This document shows positions 16,898 through 24,839 of a stretch of DNA of 64,000 nt, one piece after another. The notes under the pieces are model-generated. The model was not told the DNA's origin, searched no databases, and saw only the letters and a program-made list of their open reading frames with translations. The stretch is from Microcella putealis (GTDB lineage: Bacteria > Actinomycetota > Actinomycetes > Actinomycetales > Microbacteriaceae), in contig NZ_SGWW01000003.1 in the NCBI RefSeq assembly GCF_004216575.1, positions 310,001-374,000 on the forward strand, given 5' to 3'. The position numbers were made by a program, and so were the translations under genes. Each line of letters starts with the position of its first letter. Positions within the stretch are counted from its first letter, which is position 1.

Positions 16898-18235
16898 CTA
16901 CACCCGCCGCGACTCGGCTTCGACGATCGCGATCTCCTGCGTCGCCGTCTCGCGGTCGCGCTCGTCGCCGTCGAAGCGGATGCGGAACCGCGGTGCGTAC
17001 CAGCGCGCGTCGAGATCGGCGCGACGGATGCGCAGGTTCTGCGTCACGCGCATCCACGCGATGGCGACGATCGCGGCGATGACGCCCGCGACGGCGCCCA
17101 CGCCGATCGCCCAGCGCGCGCCGAGCTCGTTCGCGATGAGGCCGAGCAGCGGCCCGCCGATCGGGGTGCCGCCCATGAAGATCATGAGATAGAGCGACAT
17201 CACACGACCGCGAATCGCGGGCCGCGTCGTCGTCTGCACGTACGCGTTCGCCGAGGTGATCATGGTGAGCGCGAAGAATCCGACGGGCGCCAAGGATGCG
17301 GTGAATAGTTCAAAGGTCGGCATCAGCGCGGCGATCACCATCGTTGCCGAGAAGCCGAGCGTGGCCCCCACGATGACGCGCAGGCGCGGCCGGTCACGGC
17401 GGGCCGAGAGCAGGGCCCCGGTCACCGAACCGATGGCGATCACCGACGACATGAGGCCGAACTCACCGGCCCCACGGTTGAACTCGACGCTCGCCATCGT
17501 CGCGGTAAAGATCGCGAAGTTGAAGCCGAAGGTGCCGAGCATGAACACCATCGCGAAGATCACCATGAGGTCGCCGCGGCGCCGCACGTAGGCGAGGCCC
17601 TCACGGAACTGCCCGCGCGACTTTTTGTCTTTCTTCATGGGGTGCAGCTCGTTTTCGCGCAGCAGGTACAGCGCGATGAGCATCGCCAGGAAGGTGAAGG
17701 CGTTGATGACGATGACCCAGCCGGCACCGACGAGCACGGTCAAGAACCCGGCGACGGCGGGGCCGATGAGGCGCGCGGTGTTGAACGACGCCGAGTTGAG
17801 GGCGACGGCGTTCGGCAGGTCTTTCACGCCGACGAGCTCGCCGACGAACGTCTGCCGGGCGGGCGCGTCGATCGCGGTCGTGATGCCGAGGCCGAGGGCG
17901 AAGAGGTAGACCATCCAGAGTTCGGCGATGCCCGTGACGATGATGAGGCCGAGCCCTAAGGCGAGCACGGCGAGCGTGATCTGGGTCGCGGCGAGCAGTT
18001 TTCGGCCCGAGATGCGGTCGGCCAAGATGCCGGCGTAGGGGCCGATGAGCAGGGCCGGCCCAAACTGCAGCGCCATCGTGATGCCGACCGCGACGGCGTC
18101 GTTGTCGGTCAGCTCGGTGAGCACGTACCAGTCTTGGGCGGTGCGCTGCATCCAGGCGCCGATGTTCGAGATCAGCGCGCCGGCGAACCAGATGCGATAG
18201 TTCACGCCGGCCAGCGAGCGGAACATCGCGTTCAA
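16898..18235 (-). CDS. MFS drug/metabolite exporter
   Basis: A 445-residue major facilitator of the EntS-like MFS_3 type with about twelve predicted helices. The opening RSLAGVNYRIWFAGALISNIGAWMQRTAQDW and the loop GPYAGILADRISGRKLL are typical. A cytoplasmic hydrophilic loop (ENELHPMKKDKKSRGQFREG) separates the halves. The C terminus is charged (DGDERDRETATQEIAIVEAESRRV). Its start overlaps the MarR gene stop (ATGA), so the MarR protein most likely regulates it. Substrate not predictable. Confidence 0.85.
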   Translation of the reverse strand: MNAMFRSLAGVNYRIWFAGALISNIGAWMQRTAQDWYVLTELTDNDAVAVGITMALQFGPALLIGPYAGILADRISGRKLLAATQITLAVLALGLGLIIVTGIAELWMVYLFALGLGITTAIDAPARQTFVGELVGVKDLPNAVALNSASFNTARLIGPAVAGFLTVLVGAGWVIVINAFTFLAMLIALYLLRENELHPMKKDKKSRGQFREGLAYVRRRGDLMVIFAMVFMLGTFGFNFAIFTATMASVEFNRGAGEFGLMSSVIAIGSVTGALLSARRDRPRLRVIVGATLGFSATMVIAALMPTFELFTASLAPVGFFALTMITSANAYVQTTTRPAIRGRVMSLYLMIFMGGTPIGGPLLGLIANELGARWAIGVGAVAGVIAAIVAIAWMRVTQNLRIRRADLDARWYAPRFRIRFDGDERDRETATQEIAIVEAESRRV

Positions 18236-18696
18236 CTGTCGGCTAGCTTCCGCAGTACGGGGCGGGCGGCTTCGAGCGCCGCGCGCTCGTCTGCCGTGAG
18301 CTCGTCGAGCCGGTCATGGAACCACTGCGTGCGCAGGCGCCGCGTTTCGGCGACGACCTGTTCGCCCGCGTCGGTCAGCGTGACCCACACGCACCGTGCA
18401 TCCTCGTCGCTGGGCGTGCGGGCGACGAGCCCGCCGCCCTCGAGCGCGTTGACGGTGCGGTTCATGGCGGGGGCGCTCACCCGCTCGCGTTCAGCGAGCT
18501 GCCCCGGCGTCATGCGCCCGTCGGTGGTGAGCAGCCACAGCACGCCGAGCTGGCTGTCGGTGATGCCGTCGCCGCCACGTTCGCTGCGGATGCGCCGCGC
18601 GAGTTTCTGAATCAGCACGCGCAGTTCTTCGTCGGGGTCGGTCGACGCGGGCGGCGTGCCGGAGGGGGCGGGGGGAGGAGGCGGAGCAGTCGTCAT
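18232..18696 (-). CDS. MarR-family transcriptional regulator
   Basis: A 154-residue winged-helix regulator. The MarR core is visible as LGVLWLLTTDGRMTPGQLAERERVSAPAMNRTVNALEGGGLVARTPSDEDARCVWVTLTDAGEQVV, with the wing at SDEDARCVWV. The first 25 residues are Pro/Thr-rich and probably disordered. It is first of a three-gene operon with the MFS exporter. Just upstream, 18709-18733 holds ACCCTAGTTCATTACCTTGGGTAA-like repeated TTACCNNNGT words, a possible autoregulatory site. Confidence 0.85.
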   Translation of the reverse strand: MTTAPPPPPAPSGTPPASTDPDEELRVLIQKLARRIRSERGGDGITDSQLGVLWLLTTDGRMTPGQLAERERVSAPAMNRTVNALEGGGLVARTPSDEDARCVWVTLTDAGEQVVAETRRLRTQWFHDRLDELTADERAALEAARPVLRKLADS

Positions 18697-18820
18697 GGCA
18701 ACTCATTACCCTAGTTCATTACCTTGGGTAACGACTGTGCGCGGGCGCGTTCGGTTACTGAGCGCCGCACGCAGCGCTCGGTGCATGGATGCGCGTACGC
18801 TGGCCGCAGGGAGGCCAGAG

Positions 18821-19711
18821 ATGGTGAAATTCATCGCCGAACGCGACCACCGCACGTTCGTCGACGACCACGGCGTCACGGTGCACTACTACGTGTGGTC
18901 GCCCGGCAAACCGCGGGGCGTCGTGCAGATCGCGCACGGGGTCGGCGAGCACGCGCTGCGCTACGAGGCGCTCGCGCAAGATCTCGTCAACCGCGGCTAC
19001 GCCGTCTACGCCGACGACCACCGCGGCCACGGCGCCACGGGCGTCGAGCAGTGGGCCGGCGACCTCACGCGTATCGGCAAACTCGGGGTCGGGGGCCTGC
19101 GCGCGACGCAGCAGAACCTGCGCGACCTCGCCACGATCATCCGCCGCGAGCGTGGAGCCCTGCCGCTCGCCCTCGTCGCCCACTCGTGGGGCTCGCTGAT
19201 GGCGCAGAACCTGCTGAACGCGGGCAACCACCCGTGGGACGCGGTCGCGCTCACCGGCACCGCCCACCGCACGCCGCGCGGCATGAACGGCGGCGACCTG
19301 AACGCCCGGCACAAGCACCTCGGCACCACGGGCGCCGAGTGGCTGAGCCGCGACCCCGAGGTGGCTGCGGCGTTCGTCGCCGACGAGCTGACGACCGACG
19401 CGAAGGTGCTGACCCTGTTCGGCCTGCGCGACGCGTTGCGCCTCTACGGCCGGCCCTCGAAGCTTGACCGCGACATCCCGCTGTTGATCGTGGTCGGCGA
19501 CGACGACCCGCTCGGCGGCGAGGCGAGCGCGAAGAAGTTGGCAGATGACTACCTGCGCCGCGGCGGCCTGAGCGACGTCGAGCTGATCGTCTACCCGGGG
19601 GCGCGGCACGAGGTCTTCAACGAGACCAACCAGCAAGAGGTGCGCGACGACCTCATCGCGTGGCTCGACGCGCGCCTGTTCGACGGAGCCCGCGCGACCG
19701 GAACGGCCTAG
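18821..19711 (+). CDS. Alpha/beta hydrolase (monoacylglycerol-lipase-like)
   Basis: A 296-residue alpha/beta hydrolase of the serine aminopeptidase S33/monoglyceride lipase group. The nucleophile elbow is AHSWGS with Ser122; the oxyanion strand is QIAHGVGEHALRYEALA; the acid lies in VVGDDDPLGG and the histidine in YPGARHEVFNE. The order matches lysophospholipase/monoacylglycerol lipases. ATG 18821 is chosen because GCAGGGAGG stands just upstream; ATG 18785 would add 12 residues. It ends tail to tail with the cupin gene (four-base overlap). The substrate, probably an acylglycerol or ester, is not defined. Confidence 0.82.
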   Translation: MVKFIAERDHRTFVDDHGVTVHYYVWSPGKPRGVVQIAHGVGEHALRYEALAQDLVNRGYAVYADDHRGHGATGVEQWAGDLTRIGKLGVGGLRATQQNLRDLATIIRRERGALPLALVAHSWGSLMAQNLLNAGNHPWDAVALTGTAHRTPRGMNGGDLNARHKHLGTTGAEWLSRDPEVAAAFVADELTTDAKVLTLFGLRDALRLYGRPSKLDRDIPLLIVVGDDDPLGGEASAKKLADDYLRRGGLSDVELIVYPGARHEVFNETNQQEVRDDLIAWLDARLFDGARATGTA

Positions 19712-20043
19712 CCCCGCGGCACCTGCGTCAGTAGCAGGGCGCTCGCCTCGTGCGCCTCGACGCGGTGGCGCGCCTGCGGAATCGGCATCAGCCGCCCCGC
19801 CGCCAGCGGAAACTCGTGTCCGTCGGCGAACAGCGTGACCGAGCCGGCGAGCACCTGCAGGGTGGCGTCTCCGGGGTTGTCGTGCTCGGGCAGTGTGCCC
19901 CCGGCCGCGAGGCCGATGCCGACGACGCGCACCCGATCGCCGAACGCGTCGAGCGGTTTCACGACGCGCCCCGACGGCTCGACGGCCGCCTCATTCATCA
20001 GCCACGTCGTGAGCAGGGTGAGGTCGTGCATGACGGGATCCAT
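19708..20043 (-). CDS. Small cupin-domain protein
   Basis: A 111-residue single-domain cupin. Motif one is GGTLPEHDNPGDATLQVLAGSVTLFADG and motif two is PLAAGRLMPIPQARHRVEAHE. Metal ligands His (in PEHDNPG), possibly Asp, and His (ARHRVEAH) are present. Such proteins often bind a metal and small molecules; no reaction can be named. ATG 20043 sits six bases from TAGGGT (minus strand, 20050-20055) and overlaps a divergent promoter shared with the sulfurtransferase gene. Confidence 0.75.
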   Translation of the reverse strand: MDPVMHDLTLLTTWLMNEAAVEPSGRVVKPLDAFGDRVRVVGIGLAAGGTLPEHDNPGDATLQVLAGSVTLFADGHEFPLAAGRLMPIPQARHRVEAHEASALLLTQVPRG

Positions 20044-20049
20044 GCCCGC

Positions 20050-20059
20050 ACCCTAGCCT
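20050..20059. promoter_or_regulatory. Divergent pair of overlapping -10 elements
   Basis: ACCCTAGCCT reads as TAGGGT on the minus strand (20055-20050), six bases before the cupin ATG, and as TAGCCT on the plus strand (20054-20059), six bases before the sulfurtransferase ATG. The two hexamers share bases 20054-20055. Both transcripts would be leaderless and only 22 bases separate the two start codons. Confidence 0.6.
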
Positions 20060-20065
20060 GAGGGC

Positions 20066-20902
20066 ATGTTGCCGCCGATTGTCTCGCCCGAGTGGTTCGC
20101 CGAGCACCGCGACGAGGTGGTCGTCGCCGACGTGCGCTGGTACCTCGACGGGCGCTCGGGTCGCGAAGCGCACGAGGCCGGTCACATTCCCGGAGCCGTG
20201 TTCGTCGACCTCGACGCCTGGCTCGCTGCCCCCGCCACCCGCGAAGACGGCCGCCACCCCTTGCCCGACCCCGCCGTCTTTGCGATGGGTCTCGGCGCGC
20301 TCGGCATCGGCGACGAGGATGCGGTGGTCGCCTACGACGACGCCGGTGGCGTCATCGCCGCGCGCCTCGTCTGGATGCTGCGCGCCGTCGGTTACGACGC
20401 CGCCCTCCTCGACGGGGGCCTGGATGCGTGGGTCGCCTCGAACGGACGCGACGCGCTCGACACGGGCCCCGTCCCGACGCGGCCGCGGTCGCTGTCGACG
20501 CGGGCCTGGCCCGCCGAGAAGCTGGCCGACCTCGACGAGGTGAGCCGCGCATCCGCCGACCACGGGCCTGTGCTGATCGACGCTCGGGCCCCGGAGCGAT
20601 TCCGCGGCGACGAGGAGCCGGTCGACGCGCGCGCCGGGCACATCCCGGGCGCGGTCAACCTGCCGACCCGCGACCACGTCGGCCCCGACGGCCTGCACCT
20701 CGCCCCGGAGGTGCTGCGCGAGCGCTTCGCAGCGGCGGGCGCAGCCGAGCGCGAGGTCATTGCCTACTGCGGCTCGGGCGTCACCGCCTGCCACACCCTG
20801 CTCGCCCTGGAACACGCGGGCCTGCCCGCCGGGCGCCTCTACGCCGGCTCGTGGTCGCAGTACGCGGCCGCCGCGCACCTCCCTGTCGCCACCGGCGAGT
20901 AG
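20066..20902 (+). CDS. sseA: Thiosulfate/3-mercaptopyruvate sulfurtransferase
   Basis: A 278-residue two-domain rhodanese. The inactive N-terminal domain has VVVADVRWYLDGRSGREAHEAGHIPGAVFVDLD. The C-terminal domain carries the active loop YCGSGVTAC with catalytic Cys235, preceded by VLIDARAPERFRGDEEPVDARAGHIPGAVNLP. It transfers sulfane sulfur to cyanide or thiols; the loop CGSGVTA is found in both thiosulfate- and mercaptopyruvate-type enzymes, so the donor is uncertain. The start is leaderless. Confidence 0.88.
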   Translation: MLPPIVSPEWFAEHRDEVVVADVRWYLDGRSGREAHEAGHIPGAVFVDLDAWLAAPATREDGRHPLPDPAVFAMGLGALGIGDEDAVVAYDDAGGVIAARLVWMLRAVGYDAALLDGGLDAWVASNGRDALDTGPVPTRPRSLSTRAWPAEKLADLDEVSRASADHGPVLIDARAPERFRGDEEPVDARAGHIPGAVNLPTRDHVGPDGLHLAPEVLRERFAAAGAAEREVIAYCGSGVTACHTLLALEHAGLPAGRLYAGSWSQYAAAAHLPVATGE

Positions 20903-20955
20903 TCGAGCTCGCGCCGACCGGCCCCTCATCAGCGCGGCTCACTAGGCTTCGTGGC

Positions 20956-22023
20956 ATGAGCGCTGACAGCCCCCTGCACGGCGAGTACAAGGTCCCTGGC
21001 GGAAAGCTGGTCGTCGTCGACCTGACGATCGACGGCGACCGCATCGCGAGCATCCGCATCGCCGGCGATTTCTTTGTCGAGCCCGACGAGACGATCGCCG
21101 AGATGGAGCGGGCGGTGCTCGGGATGCGCGCCGACAGCGACGCCGGATCGCTCACCCAGGCGCTCGCCGACGCGGTGCCGGCCGGGGCGCAGCTGCTCGG
21201 GTTCAGCCCCGAGGCCGTCGCCACGACGATTCGCCGCGCGGTGAACAGCGCCACCACGTTCGCCGACCACGAGTGGCAGCTGCTGCGCGGGCCGGCGCTG
21301 AAGCCGGTGCAGCAGATGGCGACCGACCAGGTGCTGACCGAGGAGGTCGGGGCCGGGCGCCGCGGCCCCACCCTGCGCATCTGGGAGTGGGCGAGCCCCG
21401 CCGTCGTGATCGGCTCGTTCCAGAGTGTGAAGAACGAGGTCGACCTCGACAACGCCGCGAAGTTTGGCTTCGAGGTCGTGCGCCGCGTCTCGGGCGGCGG
21501 CGCCATGTTCATCGAGCCGCAGTCGGCCATCACCTACTCGCTGTACGCGCCGATCGACCTCGTGAAGGGCATGAGCTTCGCCGAGTCGTACGCCTTCCTC
21601 GACAGCTGGGTGCTGACCGCGCTACAAGACCTCGGCATCGACGCCAGTTACGTGCCGCTCAACGACATCGCGAGCCCCGCCGGCAAGATCGGCGGTGCCG
21701 CCCAGAAGCGGCTCGGCGCCGGGGCCGTACTGCACCACACGACCATGTCATACGACATGGACGGCGACCGCATGGTGCAGGTGCTGCGCATCGGCCGCGA
21801 GAAGCTCAGCGACAAGGGCATCGCGAGCGCCAACAAGCGCGTCGACCCGCTCAAGTCGCAGACCGGCATGAGTCGCGACGCCATCATCGACTCGCTCGTC
21901 GACACCTTCGACCGCCTCTACGGCCTCACCGAGGGCGCCATCACCGCCGACGAGCAGGCGCGCATCGACGAGCTCGTGGCCGAAAAGTTCAGCACGCCCG
22001 ACTGGATCAACCGGGTTCCGTGA
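20956..22023 (+). CDS. Lipoate-protein ligase with N-terminal LplB-like domain
   Basis: A 355-residue protein. Residues 1-95 (YKVPGGKLVVVDLTIDGDRIASIRIAGDFFVEPDETIAEMERAVLG) resemble the small accessory domain that is C-terminal in bacterial LplA and separate (LplB) in Thermoplasma. Residues 100-355 are the ligase core with RRVSGGGAMFIE and the lysine-containing KIGGAAQKR. It should attach lipoate or a related acid to acceptor lysines of dehydrogenase E2 or GcvH proteins. The accessory-first order is a rearrangement of the classical layout. Its stop overlaps the heme permease start (GTGA), an unexpected operon partner. Confidence 0.78.
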   Translation: MSADSPLHGEYKVPGGKLVVVDLTIDGDRIASIRIAGDFFVEPDETIAEMERAVLGMRADSDAGSLTQALADAVPAGAQLLGFSPEAVATTIRRAVNSATTFADHEWQLLRGPALKPVQQMATDQVLTEEVGAGRRGPTLRIWEWASPAVVIGSFQSVKNEVDLDNAAKFGFEVVRRVSGGGAMFIEPQSAITYSLYAPIDLVKGMSFAESYAFLDSWVLTALQDLGIDASYVPLNDIASPAGKIGGAAQKRLGAGAVLHHTTMSYDMDGDRMVQVLRIGREKLSDKGIASANKRVDPLKSQTGMSRDAIIDSLVDTFDRLYGLTEGAITADEQARIDELVAEKFSTPDWINRVP

Positions 22024-23060
22024 GGTCGCGGCTGCGCGGCACCGCGCTCACGCTGCTGCTGGCCGGCCTGCTGGTCGGCGGCATCGTGGCGAGCGCGATC
22101 ACCGGGCAGCTGGCGATCGCGCCCACCGAGGTGCTCGGGTCACTGTTGCGTGCCGTCGGCATTGAGAACGGATGGGCGCCCACCGATCCGATCGTCGAGT
22201 CGACGCTGTGGGTGGTCCGCTTCCCCCGCATCGTGATGGGGCTCATGGTGGGGGCAGCGCTCGCCGTCGCCGGTGCCGTCATGCAGGCAATCTTCGGCAA
22301 CCCGCTGGCCGAGCCGGGCGTCGTGGGCGTGTCCTCAGGAGCCGCGCTCGGCGCATCCATTGCGATCACGATCGGGGCGAGTGTTTTGGGCGGCCCGGGG
22401 GTTGCGGTGTTCGCCTTCCTCGGCGGGCTCGTCGCGACCCTGCTCGTCTACGCCGTCGCGCGGGCCGGTGGCCGCACCGAGGTGGTCACGCTGCTGCTCA
22501 CGGGCATCGCCATCAACGCCTTCGCGCAGGCGGGCATCGCCTTCGTGCTGTTCATCGCCGACTCGGCGAGCCGCGAGCAGATCGTCTTCTGGCAACTCGG
22601 CTCGATCGCCGGGGCCCTCTGGGGTCAGGTGCTGCTCGTCGGCGGGGTCGCCGTGCTGGGCACGGTGGGCGCGCTGCTGCTTGCCCGGCAACTCGACCTG
22701 CTCGCGCTCGGCGAGCGCAGCGCCCGCCAGCTCGGGGTGAACGTCGAGCGCCTGCGCATCGTCGCGATCGTGCTGGTCGCCCTGCTGACCGGGGCCGCCG
22801 TCGCCTTCACCGGGATCATCGCCTTCGTGGGGCTCGTCGTGCCGCACATCATCCGCATGATCATCGGCCCCGCCCACCGGGGCCTCATCGTCGCGAGCGC
22901 CGTCGGCGGTGGGGCGCTGCTCGTCATCGCCGACCTCTTGACGCGCACCCTCATCGCCGGGGCCGAGCTACCCATCGGCATGCTCACCTCGCTGGTCGGC
23001 GGGCCGTTCTTCTTCTACCTGCTCTATCGCCAGCGCCGTCGCAGCGGGGGGTGGGCGTGA
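22020..23060 (+). CDS. hmuU: FecCD-type iron/heme ABC permease
   Basis: A 346-residue permease of the BtuC/FecCD family with about nine to ten membrane segments. Landmarks are RFPRIVMGLMVGAALAVAGAVMQAIFGNPLAEPGVVGVSSGAALGA and the coupling helix region FTGIIAFVGLVVPHIIRMIIGPAHR. The best analogy, given the ATPase partner, is HmuU for heme. GTG 22020 overlaps the ligase stop, and the following ATPase gene starts on the last base of its own stop (TGATG), so all three are translationally coupled. No substrate-binding lipoprotein gene is in this operon. Confidence 0.85.
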   Translation: MRSRLRGTALTLLLAGLLVGGIVASAITGQLAIAPTEVLGSLLRAVGIENGWAPTDPIVESTLWVVRFPRIVMGLMVGAALAVAGAVMQAIFGNPLAEPGVVGVSSGAALGASIAITIGASVLGGPGVAVFAFLGGLVATLLVYAVARAGGRTEVVTLLLTGIAINAFAQAGIAFVLFIADSASREQIVFWQLGSIAGALWGQVLLVGGVAVLGTVGALLLARQLDLLALGERSARQLGVNVERLRIVAIVLVALLTGAAVAFTGIIAFVGLVVPHIIRMIIGPAHRGLIVASAVGGGALLVIADLLTRTLIAGAELPIGMLTSLVGGPFFFYLLYRQRRRSGGWA

Positions 23061-23890
23061 TGAGTGACCTTCCCGGCACGCCCGCGACCGGCTCGATTCC
23101 CGCCGTTGCGGCCGAGCAGCGCGCGGTCATCACGGCGCGCGGACTCGGCGTCGTGCGCGACGGACGGCAGATCCTCTCCGACGTCACCCTCGAGGTGCGC
23201 ACGGGGGAGGTGCTCGCGCTCGTCGGCCCGAACGGTGCGGGCAAGACGACGCTGCTCGGTGCGCTCAGCGGCGAGCTTGACTACAGCGCGGGCACGGTGC
23301 TGCTCGACGACAAGCGCATCGACGACTATCGCCCCCTCGACCTCGCGCGCCGTCGGGCCGTGCTGAACCAGGCGAACGACGTGAGCTTCCCCTTCCTCGT
23401 GCGCGAGATCGTCGCGATGGGCCGCAACCCCTGGGTGCGCACGCCGCAGTTCGCCGCCGACGACGAGGCCATCGCCGAGGCGGTGCGCACGGCCGACGTC
23501 GCGCACCTGGTTGACCGCCGCTTCACCGCGCTGTCGGGCGGTGAGCGGGCCCGCGTTGCCCTCGCCCGCGTGCTCGCACAGCGCACCGAGGTGGTGTTCT
23601 TGGACGAGCCGACGGCGGCGCTCGACCTGCGCCATCAAGAAGACGTCATGCGCGCATCCCTCGCCCTGGCACGGGCGGGGCGCGCGGTCGTCGTCGTGCT
23701 GCATGACCTGTCGCTCGCGGCCGCGTACGCCGACCGCGTGGGCATGATCACCGGCGGAACGCTCGCCGCCATCGGCACGCCGAACGAGGTGTTGACGGCT
23801 GAGCGCGTGGGTCGCGCCTACGGGCTCGGGGTGCGTATCTACCACCCGACGCCCGGCTCGCGGCCGGTGATCCTCCCGCTGCGCGACTAG
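23060..23890 (+). CDS. hmuV: Heme/iron ABC transporter ATPase
   Basis: A 276-residue ATPase of the HmuV type. Walker A is GPNGAGKTT, the signature is LSGGERARVALARVL, Walker B is VVFLDEPTAALD and the switch histidine is in VVVVLHDLSLAAAYADR. NDVSFPFLVREIVAMGRNPW is a typical HmuV/FecE stretch. It pairs with the preceding permease. About 28 N-terminal residues (SDLPGTPATGSIPAVAAEQRAV) precede the fold and are probably flexible. Confidence 0.87.
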   Translation: MSDLPGTPATGSIPAVAAEQRAVITARGLGVVRDGRQILSDVTLEVRTGEVLALVGPNGAGKTTLLGALSGELDYSAGTVLLDDKRIDDYRPLDLARRRAVLNQANDVSFPFLVREIVAMGRNPWVRTPQFAADDEAIAEAVRTADVAHLVDRRFTALSGGERARVALARVLAQRTEVVFLDEPTAALDLRHQEDVMRASLALARAGRAVVVVLHDLSLAAAYADRVGMITGGTLAAIGTPNEVLTAERVGRAYGLGVRIYHPTPGSRPVILPLRD

Positions 23891-23922
23891 CGCGACTAGC
23901 GCGACACGGGCCGCCGCGTCGG

Positions 23923-24207
23923 CTACCGCTGCGTCAGGTCGTCGTACTCGGGGTGGCGGCGCATCCACATGCGCACGAAGCCGCACACCGGCTGCACCGG
24001 CTCACTGCGCGAGCCGCGCACCTCGTCGAGGATGGCCTGCACGACGTCGCCGCCCACGCCCTTGTTGCGCATGAGCGGCGGCACCTCGGCGTGCAGCAGG
24101 CGCAGCGTACCGGCCGACACGTCGTAGTCGATCCAGCCCTGCAGTTCGTCGCCGCGGTGCACCGAGTAGCGGCTGGCGGTCTCGTCGTTCGTGACAGTGA
24201 GGCTCAT
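23923..24207 (-). CDS. Small GNAT-type N-acetyltransferase (YidJ-like)
   Basis: A 94-residue protein of the short GCN5-related acetyltransferase group. ELQGWIDYDVSAGTLRLLHAEVPPLMRNKGVGGDVVQAILDEVR carries the acetyl-CoA loop RNKGVGGDVV, and the tail PVCGFVRMWMRRHPEYDDLT is the usual YidJ-like end. Substrate unknown. ATG 24207 is six bases from TAGCGT (minus strand, 24214-24219), so it is probably leaderless. Confidence 0.8.
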   Translation of the reverse strand: MSLTVTNDETASRYSVHRGDELQGWIDYDVSAGTLRLLHAEVPPLMRNKGVGGDVVQAILDEVRGSRSEPVQPVCGFVRMWMRRHPEYDDLTQR

Positions 24208-24269
24208 GCCGCCACGCTACTCGCGCCGTGACAGCCGCCGCCGACCTGCCCAGCGACTGCGCAGCTCGT

Positions 24270-24824
24270 CTACCGAACTGTCTTCGCGGGCAGCGAGAAC
24301 AGGGTGGTGACGCCGATGGCGATCAGAATCCAGCCGCCCGCGAGCACGAGGCTGCCGACCGCCCAGCCGGGCACGGCGAGCAGCACGATGCCGCCGATGA
24401 TCGAGACCACGCCGCCGATGACGGTGAGCCAGCGGGGCAGCGCGCTGCGCCCACCGAGCGCTCCGGTGATCGCGGCGATGCCGTCGATGAGCCACCCGGC
24501 GCCGACGATGACGGCGAGCACAATGACGGTTTGGGTCGGGTTCGCCAGCGCAACGATGCCGGCAACGAGGATGAGCGCACCCAGCAGGCCGAGCAGCCAG
24601 CGGAATCGCGCCGTCAGGTTTCCGGCGGCAATCGCCACGACGAGGCGGAAGACCCCGGCGGCGACGAGGTGCGCGCCGAACAGCAGCGCCACGGTGACCA
24701 GGGTCGCGTTCGGCCACACGAGCGCGATGATGCCGAGCACGATCGACACGATCGCGACGGCGACGACGAAGCCGCGCTCTACGGCGATGGGTGACGGGGG
24801 AGTCGAGGTCGACAGGTCGCTCAT
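24270..24824 (-). CDS. HdeD-family (DUF308) membrane protein
   Basis: A 184-residue membrane protein with six hydrophobic segments arranged as repeated pairs (VAVAIVSIVLGIIALVWPNATLVTVALLFGAHLVAAGVFRLVVAI; LLGLLGALILVAGIVALANPTQTVIVLAVIVGAGWLIDGIAAI). The WPN/ANP turn repeat is characteristic of HdeD-like proteins, known from acid resistance in E. coli but of unclear role elsewhere. The start MSDLST at 24824 has CATGAT six bases upstream; a GTG at 24839 is an alternative. Confidence 0.8.
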   Translation of the reverse strand: MSDLSTSTPPSPIAVERGFVVAVAIVSIVLGIIALVWPNATLVTVALLFGAHLVAAGVFRLVVAIAAGNLTARFRWLLGLLGALILVAGIVALANPTQTVIVLAVIVGAGWLIDGIAAITGALGGRSALPRWLTVIGGVVSIIGGIVLLAVPGWAVGSLVLAGGWILIAIGVTTLFSLPAKTVR

Positions 24825-24839
24825 GCGCCCATCATGCAC

